A DNA stretch of 34,723 bases from Thermoproteota archaeon (GCA_030550615.1 JAUQPA010000013.1:1-34723); one strand, 5' to 3'. Shown: positions 9,179 to 17,150, numbered from the stretch's first letter. Numbers and translations: made by a program. The notes: generated from the letters alone by a model not told the origin.

Positions 9179-9898
9179 CTATTCTCTCTGATCCTCTCTT
9201 TTACTAAGCTCTTTCAATATCTGTTCTCTAAGCTCTTTTATCTTAGCTAAGTTTTCCTTAACTTTCTCAAGCCAGTCTCTAGAAGCTTCTATTCCTTTTC
9301 TCGTGAAGAAAGCTACGGCTTCGCTCCTGCTCTTGAATATACCAGCTTCAACCAATTCATCTATGAGCTTCATATCTTCATCCCTGAGCCTTATAGATGA
9401 AACAACTGTTGAAGCGTATTCAAGTGCTTTTCTTGTTTCACTTAAAGCTTGTTTAATTGCATCACTAACTTCTTCGCTAATTGTCCTGGTCAACCTCCAG
9501 GGCAACATTGTAATTTCAACCCAGCGTGAGCGATGTCTTGCTCTTACTCCGGGATAGTTGTTCTCTATGTAATCCAGAAGCTCGTTGTATTTATCATTGA
9601 ACTCTTTGATTTTCAAATGAATAAGTTTTTCTAAGTTATCAACGGCATCTAAGACTACTTTATCGCCTAGATCGCTGGCTTTTCTTTTAATATCCTGAAT
9701 ACTCTTACGGGCTTCATCTAGTGTTTCATCAAAAGCATCAACTATGTTTTCAAGTCTGTTGTATAATCTGGATAAACGACGCGCGTAAGGCCATTCAGAT
9801 AGTTCTTTTTTAATGTCCTCGAGTTCATTTATAGCTTTTTTAAAGGATTCTTCAACTATATTCTTGATTTTTTCAATTTCATTTTTGAATTCAGACAT
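9179..9898 (-). CDS. Coiled-coil protein with C-terminal ribbon-helix-helix domain
   Basis: About 239 residues. The N-terminal two-thirds is highly charged helix with heptad character (SEFKNEIEKIKNIVEESF, LEDIKKELSEW, LDEARKSIQDIKRK), predicted as coiled coil. At about residue 175 comes IRLRDEDMKLIDELVEAGIF followed by KSRSEAVAFFTRKGIEA, the beta-strand/helix/helix pattern of ribbon-helix-helix (CopG/ParD-like) DNA-binding domains, and then another charged helix. ATG 9898 is chosen because GGTG lies 6 nt upstream; the longer GTG start at 9907 lies inside that site. The promoter carries a perfect palindrome (9908-9919) that could be its own operator. It is likely a DNA-binding or architectural protein; the function is not known. 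Confidence 0.7.
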   Translation of the reverse strand: MSEFKNEIEKIKNIVEESFKKAINELEDIKKELSEWPYARRLSRLYNRLENIVDAFDETLDEARKSIQDIKRKASDLGDKVVLDAVDNLEKLIHLKIKEFNDKYNELLDYIENNYPGVRARHRSRWVEITMLPWRLTRTISEEVSDAIKQALSETRKALEYASTVVSSIRLRDEDMKLIDELVEAGIFKSRSEAVAFFTRKGIEASRDWLEKVKENLAKIKELREQILKELSKREDQRE

Positions 9899-9907
9899 TG
9901 TTATCAC

Positions 9908-9919
9908 CTTACATGTAAG
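9908..9919. promoter_or_regulatory. Perfect 12-bp palindrome, putative operator
   Basis: CTTACATGTAAG lies about 10 nt before the start codon of the ribbon-helix-helix gene, where transcription is expected to begin given the TATA box at 9931-9940. A second copy of the TGTAAG half-site follows at 9922-9927, then an ACTTA at 9931. Paired short palindromic half-sites are typical of ribbon-helix-helix operators, so autoregulation is a reasonable inference. Confidence 0.45.
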
Positions 9920-9930
9920 TTTGTAAGATT

Positions 9931-9940
9931 ACTTATAAAT
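9931..9940 (-). promoter_or_regulatory. TATA box of the ribbon-helix-helix gene
   Basis: On the minus strand this reads ATTTATAAGT. It lies about 37 nt before ATG 9898, so transcription should start near 9910 and leave a short leader that carries the GGTG site. Confidence 0.5.
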
Positions 9941-9984
9941 CTTATCTACGTTAATGTCTTTGATCGTAATTACTGTGAATTAGA

Positions 9985-10851
9985 TTAGCTCAATTCTTTT
10001 TGCAGAAGATACTCTACTTCGTTGACTTTAAATCCGATTTTTTCGAGAAACATAACTAGCTTCTTCTTTGATGCATCTACAGGTATTTCTATACCTGACG
10101 CATTGTAGAATACCGCGAGGTTTTTAAGAGCGGTTAATGCTGTTTCAAGCGCCTCTATAGCACTATATGATGAGAGCATTATGCTATCAACCACTAGATC
10201 ATCGTTTACACTGTAAGTTACAAGTGCTTTAATACCTCTGTTCTTTTTAACTACTAAAGCTCTTTCATCTCTGTATAGTTTTCTATAAATAAATTTATCT
10301 ACTTCATCAACGAGGTTACTCCAGTTCGCGAGAGGTTTACTTATACGTGTTTTTATTTTACTTGCATTAACATCAGTAACCATGTATGCATCACTTACGT
10401 TGTCTACGATTATTTCACTTGGTTTCGCCTTCATGAGGAATACAATACCGCGAATTCCATAGCCTTGTCTAATGTAGAAATTTAGAGCTTTCATGTTCCA
10501 ATTTTTAACGCTTAGATATATTGATTTAGCTCCATGTTTAAATAAGTGTTTCTCGGCTTCTGCAATAAGTATTCTACCGATACCCATATTTCTGTAATTC
10601 TCATGTACAGCTATGTTTTCTATATAAGCTCGATCCTTGTTTCTATAAGCCAATATAAACCCGACTACTTTATCATTCACTTCCGCAACCAAAAACACTA
10701 TTCTCCTCGATCTCGACTTTAATACGGCATTAAACCAGTATGAATCTTCTTTTCCAAGCTCTTCTTTCGCGGAATTATATATTTCCGTTATTGCGCTTAG
10801 ATCTCTTCTCCAAGTTTTTCTAATAACTATTGATTTTTCTAACCTAAGTAT
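9985..10851 (-). CDS. GNAT N-acetyltransferase lacking a standard start codon
   Basis: The acetyl-CoA-binding core is clear: IENIAVHENYRNMGIGRILI (motif A), then KNWNMKALNFYIRQGYG, followed by a C-terminal extension of about 130 residues with no obvious domain. A GTG at 10698 could open the frame but would cut the fold in half. The frame is open for 51 more codons upstream and encodes the expected first strand and helix (IVIRKTWRRDLSAITEIYN). None of those codons is ATG, GTG or TTG. An in-frame ATG AGT at 10860 is followed at once by TGA (10854-10852). Either an unusual start such as ATA 10830 is used, or the TGA is a mutation or sequence error. It acetylates an amine of unknown identity. Confidence 0.75.
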   Translation of the reverse strand: MLRLEKSIVIRKTWRRDLSAITEIYNSAKEELGKEDSYWFNAVLKSRSRRIVFLVAEVNDKVVGFILAYRNKDRAYIENIAVHENYRNMGIGRILIAEAEKHLFKHGAKSIYLSVKNWNMKALNFYIRQGYGIRGIVFLMKAKPSEIIVDNVSDAYMVTDVNASKIKTRISKPLANWSNLVDEVDKFIYRKLYRDERALVVKKNRGIKALVTYSVNDDLVVDSIMLSSYSAIEALETALTALKNLAVFYNASGIEIPVDASKKKLVMFLEKIGFKVNEVEYLLQKELS

Positions 10852-10893
10852 TCAACTCATGGCTTCTAACACAACCCACGTACACGTGTCTCA

Positions 10894-10906
10894 ACAATTT
10901 ATAATG
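10894..10906 (-). promoter_or_regulatory. TATA-like element upstream of the acetyltransferase
   Basis: The minus strand reads GCATTATAAATTG. Spacing predicts transcription starting near 10874, just before the ATG-AGT-TGA at 10860, so the broken start would lie at the front of the message. The 233-bp gap 10861-11093 is otherwise a divergent promoter region; it also holds a 9-bp inverted pair, AATACAGGT and ACCTGTATT, near 10909 and 11026. Confidence 0.4.
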
Positions 10907-11093
10907 CAATACAGGTATTATAAATCAATCATAATTCATGATTTAAGCTTATTCATGGTTTTAAAATCTTATTGCTTATTAAGCACGGTCTTTATTAAAA
11001 GCGTGCATCTATGATTGAAGGAAACCTGTATTCACCTAAGTATATTACCAAGGTTGTATACTAATTACAACAGGTTAATAAGGAGAACTCATC

Positions 11094-11726
11094 GTGAGTA
11101 TTAAACGTGGAGTTGTTCGTTTTCAATCTCAAACAACGTATTCGATGCCCTGGAAGGAGTTAGTGGCTTTACCTGTTTCAATAAATCCTTACCTCACTAT
11201 AATTAGATATTATCTAGAGCCATGGAGACTAGAGGAAGTTGTTGTTCTGCCTTTTGATGATCTATACAGTATTTCGAAAAAGATCATATTTTATACCTAC
11301 TTGAAGCAAGTTAGATTGAACATCGGAAAATGCGATGTAAAATTATATACTGTACCGGAGGATGCTGAAGATCTCGACCATGCGGTTCCACTCGCTTCTA
11401 GGGATATGGAAATACGGTTTATTGGTCGAAGAACCGAGCTGGATTCCGTAATTAAGAACAAGGGAATCAAATCAGATGATCCTGGTTTCATCGAGGAAGC
11501 ACTTAGTTGGACGCAAATGCTGGATTTAGCTAAGCAAATATCGAATTACATACTAAAAATGAATGACTTAACGAGAAAATATGGATTTAATTTAAATGCA
11601 TATGTCAACTTAAAGGGAACTAGCCTGTGTCCCGATGGGATCAAGGAATATGAAGAAGTACTTATGACAATATTGAAATATGATGAAGCTATTATTAAAT
11701 TAGCACGTACAGTGTGCGAAGAATAG
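11094..11726 (+). CDS. Unrecognised 210-residue protein
   Basis: I do not recognise this protein. It is soluble and mixed alpha/beta, with no signal peptide or membrane helix. The N-terminal half contains several hydrophobic strands (LTIIRYYLEPW, EEVVVLPFDDLY, CDVKLYTVPEDAEDLDH). The C-terminal half is mainly helical and ends near Cys residues (TSLCPDG, ARTVCEE). GTG 11094 is preceded by AGGAG at 11081-11085, with an 8-nt spacer, which supports the start. A GTATAC-like TATA element is near 11055-11063. It is transcribed divergently from the acetyltransferase. Length, codon use and a good ribosome site argue for a real gene. Confidence 0.6.
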   Translation: MSIKRGVVRFQSQTTYSMPWKELVALPVSINPYLTIIRYYLEPWRLEEVVVLPFDDLYSISKKIIFYTYLKQVRLNIGKCDVKLYTVPEDAEDLDHAVPLASRDMEIRFIGRRTELDSVIKNKGIKSDDPGFIEEALSWTQMLDLAKQISNYILKMNDLTRKYGFNLNAYVNLKGTSLCPDGIKEYEEVLMTILKYDEAIIKLARTVCEE

Positions 11727-12208
11727 ATGAATGGGAATGTTTTAATCTCTTTTAAACCATGTTAACTGTAAATCTATAAACTCAATTAACACTAAACACG
11801 ACGAAAATTTATAACCCCCAATAATCAAAGCAATAACCAAAGAAGGTAATACCGGGTAATACAGGTCGGTAATTATGGATATTATAGCATCGTGCTTATT
11901 AACCTTACTCGCCTTGTGTTGCTTAAAGGTCTTTTTCCTAGCGTTTTTTGAACATGCGCGTAAAAAAGTTATAGAATAATTAAAATTAAATCCCAAAGCA
12001 TTAAAACCCGGAGTAAGATAGTTTTCTTTAATTTAGAAATTAATTCGATGAAATAATGAATCTAGGGTTTGATTTAAAACACATTTCTACTGGAGGGATA
12101 ATGCGTGCAATAAGTAATACCTAGTAACTTGCTTTTTCAATTTTTCATTGAAGAGTCTATACTTGGATTTCCAGCGGAAATCTTGATTTAAGTAGAGTGG
12201 TGAATCAT
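11727..12208. other. Intergenic stretch of about 480 bp without a convincing gene
   Basis: It holds three spaced copies of GGTAAT at 11845, 11855 and 11868, the first two as GGTAATAC with a 10-bp period, possibly a regulatory site. A 7-codon frame at 12101 follows GGAGGG with only 3 nt of spacing. A minus-strand open frame at 11742-11996 is not credible as a gene. AT-rich sequence near the right end should include the promoter for the gene at 12209. Confidence 0.5.
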
Positions 12209-12781
12209 TTGTCTGATGTTGAAAATACTGATTTAAATGAAGTGAAGAAAATCATTATTGATCTAGGTAAAGGTCTAGATGAAGTTAAAAAAACAACGAC
12301 AACGTTATCTGAAAAAGTCGATAAACTAGCTAGGTCGGTTTCAGAATTGTCCAAGGAAGTAGGTAAGTTAAGTGATTCTTTTGGATTCATTATCGAGGAC
12401 ATAGCCCGCAGTTTTCTACCTTCATGGTTCTACTTGAACATGGATTTAATAGTAAATGAATTAAATAGAACCTTTCTAAGAATCGATGATAAAACAATCG
12501 AGCTTGATTTATACGGAGAAGGATTTGATAAAACAGGTAATCAATTAATTTTCATCGGCGAAGTTAAAGCTAGAATACATGGAGATGATGTAAAAGTATT
12601 CCACGAAAAAGTGAACAGAATTTTAAAACAACTTAATAATTCACAATATATATTATTTATGTTTGGTTTATACATTCATCCAACAGCAATACAAGAAGCT
12701 TTTAGCCGGGGAATACTCATTATATCACCGTATACCATTATCACAAAATGCCAAACAAGTCAAATAATTCAAAACACCTAA
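12209..12781 (+). CDS. Coiled-coil protein with PD-(D/E)XK nuclease-like domain (DUF3782-like)
   Basis: About 190 residues. The N-terminal 55 form a coiled coil (VKKIIIDLGKGLDEVKK, LSEKVDKLARSVSEL). The rest matches the archaeal DUF3782-type nuclease fold: FIIEDIARSFLPSWFY, then an acidic strand (IELDLYGEG) and a strand ending EVKAR, which together give the D...ExK metal-binding pattern, followed by a helix and the strand QYILFMFGLYI. The family is frequent in Crenarchaeota, and its biological role is not established. The start is assigned to TTG 12209 because GGTG at 12199-12202 sits 6 nt upstream; GTG 12197 and GTG 12200 overlap that site. The long inverted-repeat element begins 145 nt after its stop. 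Confidence 0.7.
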   Translation: MSDVENTDLNEVKKIIIDLGKGLDEVKKTTTTLSEKVDKLARSVSELSKEVGKLSDSFGFIIEDIARSFLPSWFYLNMDLIVNELNRTFLRIDDKTIELDLYGEGFDKTGNQLIFIGEVKARIHGDDVKVFHEKVNRILKQLNNSQYILFMFGLYIHPTAIQEAFSRGILIISPYTIITKCQTSQIIQNT

Positions 12782-13468
12782 GTAATACATTCCCCATAAT
12801 GATAAATGTATTATTTGAACAAACGTTATACAAAAGTGGGAAACACCAAAAACCCGCAATTCACAGTAAATTATTCAATAATACAAAACCAAACTCTTAA
12901 ATAAAAACAAAGCAAAATAATAGAATGGCTCGGCCCAGCCCGGTATTAGAGTAGATATGTAATTATATTTACATAACACAGGCTCGGAGTCTGGGGCTAC
13001 CCTGATACGGGATAACCGTTCGGGGTGCTTCAGAACCCGAGTGCTGTGTTATGTAAATATAATTACATATCTACTCTAATACCGGGGGTAAACGAGCTTT
13101 CTTTCTTCTTGTTTGTTATGTAGAAGAATATTGATTACTGCTTGGTTTTAGTTTCTAAATGGGGATACTATGGATTTTCGTGAATAGTGTTAGTTTAGTT
13201 AAGCGCAATAGTGATCCTCGCAATATGGTATCTAGAGAAAATATAGTAGCGATCTTGTCTGCTTGAATTAATTATACGTGAATTAATGAAGTTTGAATAT
13301 AACGTATTTTAATGTTGTGATTTATTTTTAATGATAACACGTTTGGCTCTATTTTTGTTATTGATGGTTTTTCACGTTCTTGAAATTTAATTATTTTCTG
13401 GGAATAAATGTTAATTCGGTGCAGAGGATTATATTGACTATGTGGTTTTGGATTATAGGGTGCCCTAG
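12782..13468. other. Intergenic stretch of about 690 bp holding the long hairpin element
   Basis: The main content is the inverted repeat at 12927-13098, annotated separately. To its right the DNA is plain AT-rich sequence. A 28-codon frame at 13180-13266 starts at GTG with no ribosome site and is probably chance or a remnant. The last 50 bp include the GGTG site of the amidohydrolase gene. Confidence 0.5.
12927..13098. repeat. Long inverted repeat: 43-bp perfect stem around a GC-rich 62-nt loop
   Basis: The left arm 12939-12981 is the exact reverse complement of 13044-13086 (43 of 43 bp). Outside it, GCTCG at 12928-12932 can pair with CGAGC at 13093-13097 across a 6-by-6 mismatched internal loop. 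Inside, the 62-nt loop is much more GC-rich than its surroundings and can fold further: CTCGG 12983-12987 with CCGAG 13037-13041, TCTG 12990-12993 with CAGA 13031-13034, and CCC 13000-13002 with GGG 13009-13011. A transcript from either strand would form one rod of over 55 paired positions. It could be a structured non-coding RNA, a MITE-like insertion, or a DNA cruciform. No family was recognised. Confidence 0.85.
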
Positions 13469-15055
13469 TTGAATGTAATGGGTTTTATTAATGCTAGAGT
13501 GTACGCATTTTTTAAACCACTGAGGCTTTATGAAGGATTCGTAGTATTTAATGACAAAGTTATATACACCGGCAACAACACGGATGTCGTTCAATTAACT
13601 AGGGATCTTGGGGGAAATGTTATCGATTTGAAAGGTAAAACGGTTTTACCTGGATTTATAGATGCACATTTACATCTTGATTCTCTTGGTTTAAGTCTTG
13701 TGACGCTTGATCTTCGCGGTGTTAAAAGCATAGATGAATTAAAGAAAAAACTGAAGCTATACTCGGAGAGTTCATCGTTTAAATGGATTATAGGTAGGGG
13801 ATGGGATCAAGAGTTATTCATTGATAAAAGGTATCCAACAAAGCTCGACCTTGATGAAGTAGTTAAAGATAGACCCGTGATACTTATCAGAACATGTGGA
13901 CACGTAGCTGTATTGAACACAGTAGCTCTCGAATTAACCGGCCTGGCGGCTTATGATGAAAAAGAAGTTGAAAAAGATACGTGTGGAAATCCAACTGGAC
14001 TAATTTACGAGGAAGCTGTTCAAATTGCATCAAGAAAATTCATGGAATCTATAACCATTAATGAACTAACGGAGTTATTGAAGAAAGCCCAATATTATCT
14101 AATTTCACATGGAATCACAACAGTAGGCTTCGTTAGCTGTAGCTTAAAGTCTTTGAAAGCTCTACTTGAAATGTGGGTTAGAGGTGAATTAAAGATAAGA
14201 GTGAGATTATATGTTAATCCATTTGATAATGAGTTGAATTTAGTTGAATTACTTAGAAGTATAGGTTTAAAACGAGGATTTGGTGATGAATATTTAAAGA
14301 TCATGGGTTTAAAATTATTTGCAGACGGCTCGTTGGGGGCGAGAACAGCTTGGCTAACTCAGCCATACGAGGATGATCAATCAACCAATGGCTACCCAGC
14401 TTTCGAACCAGATAACCTCAGGAAAATATCTAAATTATCTGATGAATTAGGATTACAATTAGCAATACATGCGATTGGCGATAAAGCAATAGAAACCGTA
14501 CTAAGCATCTACCGGGAATTAAAGAATATTAAACATCTAAGACATAGAATTGAACATGTTTCAGTTCTTAGAGATGATGAACTCGAAGAATTCTCTAAAC
14601 TAGGTGCTGTTGCCGTTGTTCAACCTCATTTCATTATCTCGGATTGGTGGGCTGATCGCAGGTTGGGATCAAAGAGAATTAAATGGCTATATAGATTTAG
14701 ATCAATGATAGATAATGGAATACCAGTAGCATTCTCTACTGATGCACCTGTTGAGCCAGTGAATCCTTGGGAAACCATTTACGCTGCTGTAACCAGAGGA
14801 AAATACGATAATATAGCGTTTTATGATGATATAAAACACGAATCAATAAATGTAATTGACGCCCTACATTCATATACATATGGCTCAGCGTACGCTATTC
14901 ACGAGGAGAACGTCCTCGGATCATTGCTGCCTGGTTCATATGCTGATTTCGTAGTTGTAGATAGGGACCCCCTTGAAACACCAGATCATCAGTTGAAAAA
15001 TATAAAAATCCTAGAAACATATATTGGCGGTATTAAAGTATATAGCAATGAGTAG
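13469..15055 (+). CDS. Amidohydrolase, YtcJ-like (Amidohydro_3)
   Basis: Metal-dependent hydrolase of 528 residues, normal for the YtcJ family. The order of motifs is typical: VLPGFIDAHLHLDS with the HxH metal ligands (H67, H69), RGWDQELF, LKLFADGSLGARTAWL, LQLAIHAIGDKAI, HRIEHVSVL, and FSTDAPVEPVNPW with the last metal-binding Asp; the C-terminal strand closes with SYADFVVVDRDP. It probably hydrolyses a C-N bond in an amide or a cyclic amide; the substrate is unknown. TTG 13469 is chosen because GGTG at 13459-13462 is 6 nt upstream; the in-frame ATG 13478 is too far. It converges on the synthetase-like gene, with 57 bp between the stops. Confidence 0.9.
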   Translation: MNVMGFINARVYAFFKPLRLYEGFVVFNDKVIYTGNNTDVVQLTRDLGGNVIDLKGKTVLPGFIDAHLHLDSLGLSLVTLDLRGVKSIDELKKKLKLYSESSSFKWIIGRGWDQELFIDKRYPTKLDLDEVVKDRPVILIRTCGHVAVLNTVALELTGLAAYDEKEVEKDTCGNPTGLIYEEAVQIASRKFMESITINELTELLKKAQYYLISHGITTVGFVSCSLKSLKALLEMWVRGELKIRVRLYVNPFDNELNLVELLRSIGLKRGFGDEYLKIMGLKLFADGSLGARTAWLTQPYEDDQSTNGYPAFEPDNLRKISKLSDELGLQLAIHAIGDKAIETVLSIYRELKNIKHLRHRIEHVSVLRDDELEEFSKLGAVAVVQPHFIISDWWADRRLGSKRIKWLYRFRSMIDNGIPVAFSTDAPVEPVNPWETIYAAVTRGKYDNIAFYDDIKHESINVIDALHSYTYGSAYAIHEENVLGSLLPGSYADFVVVDRDPLETPDHQLKNIKILETYIGGIKVYSNE

Positions 15056-15112
15056 TTCGATATTAAAATCGATTAAATTATGTTTGTAATTGATTTCGTA
15101 TCCAGCACGTTG

Positions 15113-16357
15113 TCAAGGTCCGATTACTCCAGGCAGTCTTGGATGCGGTGTTGCGTAAGCTATATGTTTCAAGTTACAGAGATATTTCACCAATCTCTCA
15201 ACTCCCATACCCCATCCACACGTAGGTCTTATTAATCCTGCTTCCAGTAGCTCAAGAAACCACTTATATTTAGCTGGATCTTCTCTATGTCTCTTGATAA
15301 TTCTCTCTAGTACTTGGCTATATCTATACTCGCGGCATCCACCGTCTAAAACCTCACCTAACCCAGGTAGTAGTAAGTTGTAATCTAAGTTGTATCCTTT
15401 TTTCTCTGGGTTCTCAATATAGTAGAAACCTCTACTCTCAACTGGAAAACCCTCTACCCATACTGGTACACCATACTTGTTTACCAAAGAAACCTCTGCA
15501 TCGAAACTCAATTCCTGCCCTGGTTTAACATCGAAGCCCATTGATCTAGCTTCTCTCAATGCCTCGTCATATGTTAGCTTAGGGTATGGTGGTTTTATTA
15601 TCTCTCTTTCAAGTCTTTCGATTTCCTTATCTGGGAACAACTCACTGTGCTTAGAAATAATTCGTTTAACTACTGTGTACAGTGTTTTCTCGGCTATTTC
15701 AACAACGTGGTCTTTGCCGCAATCGGCGCACTCGATATCTACTTGTGTGAATTCCACTAGGTGCCTGCCGGAACTGGTGTTTTCAACGGGTTCAAGCCTA
15801 ATGTTCCTGGCAGTATAGAACACTCTGTTAAATATGCTTGCATATAGTTGCTTATACATGATCATGCTGCTTTGCAATTCGAAGATTCTTCCATATATTT
15901 CAACCGGTATTTTTGATGCACCTCTCAGCCCAGGATCACTGGATACCCCTACTACTACAGTAGGTAATTCTATGAATCCTTTTTTCAAGAGGAATCTTCT
16001 TGTGTATTCAACGGTATAGAAGTATACTAGTATGTTACGAGTAATGCTGGGATGTCTAACGTATAGTGGGTAATTAATAGTGTACTCAACGGGATCTTCC
16101 GGGACTGATTCTATGCATGCAACTTCGCCTCGGGCCGGCACATGAACAACTTTAATGTTCTCGACACACATTTCTCCGTTGTCTATATATCCATATATCT
16201 CGACGAGACTACCGCAGGGGAGCGATTCAAGGGATTTTGCATTACATTTCATCTTTAATTTTATTGCTTTTTTTGTATCCCATATGAGGAATTCGTTTTC
16301 ATTTATGTGTTTTATCCAGCTAATTAGTTTTATTTTTCTTGGTTCAAATATATCCAA
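15113..16357 (-). CDS. Asp/Asn-tRNA synthetase-like protein, probable archaeal asparagine synthetase A
   Basis: Class II synthetase catalytic core resembling aspartyl- and asparaginyl-tRNA synthetases. Motif 2 is seen as RNIRLEPVEN followed by HLVEFTQVDIE, and motif 3 as GWGMGVERLVKYL near the end. A short N-terminal domain (residues 1-85, ending LVEIYGYIDNGEMCVENIKV) looks OB-like but is smaller than a full anticodon-binding domain. Archaeal paralogues of this kind (AS-AR) make asparagine from aspartate, ATP and ammonia instead of charging tRNA; that assignment is inference. The segment IECADCGKDH adds a CxxC not usual in AspRS and may bind metal. TTG 16357 is the only standard start in frame, without a GGTG site. 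It is probably transcribed on its own after a 5' leader of about 40 nt. Confidence 0.75.
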   Translation of the reverse strand: MDIFEPRKIKLISWIKHINENEFLIWDTKKAIKLKMKCNAKSLESLPCGSLVEIYGYIDNGEMCVENIKVVHVPARGEVACIESVPEDPVEYTINYPLYVRHPSITRNILVYFYTVEYTRRFLLKKGFIELPTVVVGVSSDPGLRGASKIPVEIYGRIFELQSSMIMYKQLYASIFNRVFYTARNIRLEPVENTSSGRHLVEFTQVDIECADCGKDHVVEIAEKTLYTVVKRIISKHSELFPDKEIERLEREIIKPPYPKLTYDEALREARSMGFDVKPGQELSFDAEVSLVNKYGVPVWVEGFPVESRGFYYIENPEKKGYNLDYNLLLPGLGEVLDGGCREYRYSQVLERIIKRHREDPAKYKWFLELLEAGLIRPTCGWGMGVERLVKYLCNLKHIAYATPHPRLPGVIGP

Positions 16358-16394
16358 TTCTATGTTTTTATTTAATCTAGTTAAATAACATCCC

Positions 16395-16403
16395 GGGGAC
16401 CCC
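16395..16403 (-). promoter_or_regulatory. GC-rich palindrome in the leader of the synthetase-like gene
   Basis: GGGGACCCC, within a longer run of G and C, stands out in AT-rich surroundings. It lies just downstream of where transcription should start, given a TATA-like TATTTATGTATAG near 16420-16432. It could form a hairpin in the leader, but a function is unproven. Confidence 0.3.
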
Positions 16404-16516
16404 CCACGTTACATGAGTACTATACATAAATACTGGGGTTTAAAAACCTAGTTCAAGAATATTGTAAAAGAAATAATTCTAATTAACTCCTATACATTAT
16501 TCGTGTTGAACTCTTC

Positions 16517-17122
16517 CTACTCGAACTCCTCTAGCTCCTCTTCTCTCGGTCCTATAATACATCCTGCTTCATGTAAACTATAAGCTATTTGATTAACTGC
16601 TTTTTCAACCTCAGCTTCCTCCTTAGCTCCAGTAATAACCATTTTTCCACTACTGAATATTAGTAGGACTACGCGAGGATCCCGCATTCTATGTATTAAT
16701 CCCGGGAACTGTTCCGGTTCATACATGCAGTCTTCTAAGTAATAAGCAGCTTTCTCGAGGTTTACATATGCGTGTAGATCGCCTCCTGCTACAATATTCT
16801 GTATTTGAACCCTAGGCTTTCCTCTAACACCTCCACCGTATTTTTTAAGAATTCTATCTATGGTTTTAATTATTCTTTTAACAGCCTCTATGAGCTGCGC
16901 AATACTCTTAGTACCTGTTACAACCATTTTACCGGATCTAAATACGAGGGCGGTTGCTCTTGGTTTATCAAGCCGGAAAATAACGCCGGGGAATTGTTCT
17001 GGTTTATATACATGGTTCGGGAGCTCTGTTTCAAGCAAGTCTATATCTATATCATGTTCGAGAATTACTGTTGCCACGATATTCTCTATTCTATAAGTTG
17101 GCTTTGTTGAAGGCAACGTCAA
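16517..17122 (-). CDS. tbp: TATA-box-binding protein
   Basis: General transcription factor that bends promoter DNA and recruits TFB and RNA polymerase. The 201 residues contain the two direct repeats of the TBP saddle: repeat 1 (about residues 10-95, with [19 protein letters not shown] and [14 protein letters not shown]) and repeat 2 (about 103-188, with [19 protein letters not shown] and [14 protein letters not shown]). An acidic tail follows (REEELEEFE). The start is TTG 17122 with GGTG 8 nt upstream; a second TTG two codons later would change only the first residues. A strong TATA-like element precedes it. Essential and single copy as far as this window shows. Confidence 0.97.
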   Translation of the reverse strand: MTLPSTKPTYRIENIVATVILEHDIDIDLLETELPNHVYKPEQFPGVIFRLDKPRATALVFRSGKMVVTGTKSIAQLIEAVKRIIKTIDRILKKYGGGVRGKPRVQIQNIVAGGDLHAYVNLEKAAYYLEDCMYEPEQFPGLIHRMRDPRVVLLIFSSGKMVITGAKEEAEVEKAVNQIAYSLHEAGCIIGPREEELEEFE

Positions 17123-17150
17123 CTCTTCAACACCCTTTTAAAATCATTTG

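Noticed and set aside
11742-11996. Minus-strand open frame of 84 codons with a hydrophobic stretch
   Set aside because: It starts at TTG with no ribosome site, has low-complexity basic composition, and no promoter-like sequence; most likely chance in AT-rich DNA.
12101-12124. Seven-codon frame after GGAGGG
   Set aside because: The spacer between GGAGGG and ATG is only 3 nt and the peptide is tiny; no evidence of a leader-peptide role.
12939-13086. Hairpin element as a split tRNA half or intrinsic terminator
   Set aside because: The loop has no acceptor, T-arm or anticodon pattern. A 43-bp stem is far longer than any terminator, and archaeal termination relies on T-tracts.
13180-13266. 28-codon GTG frame right of the hairpin element
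   Set aside because: No ribosome site and no recognisable sequence; could be a remnant, but not supported.
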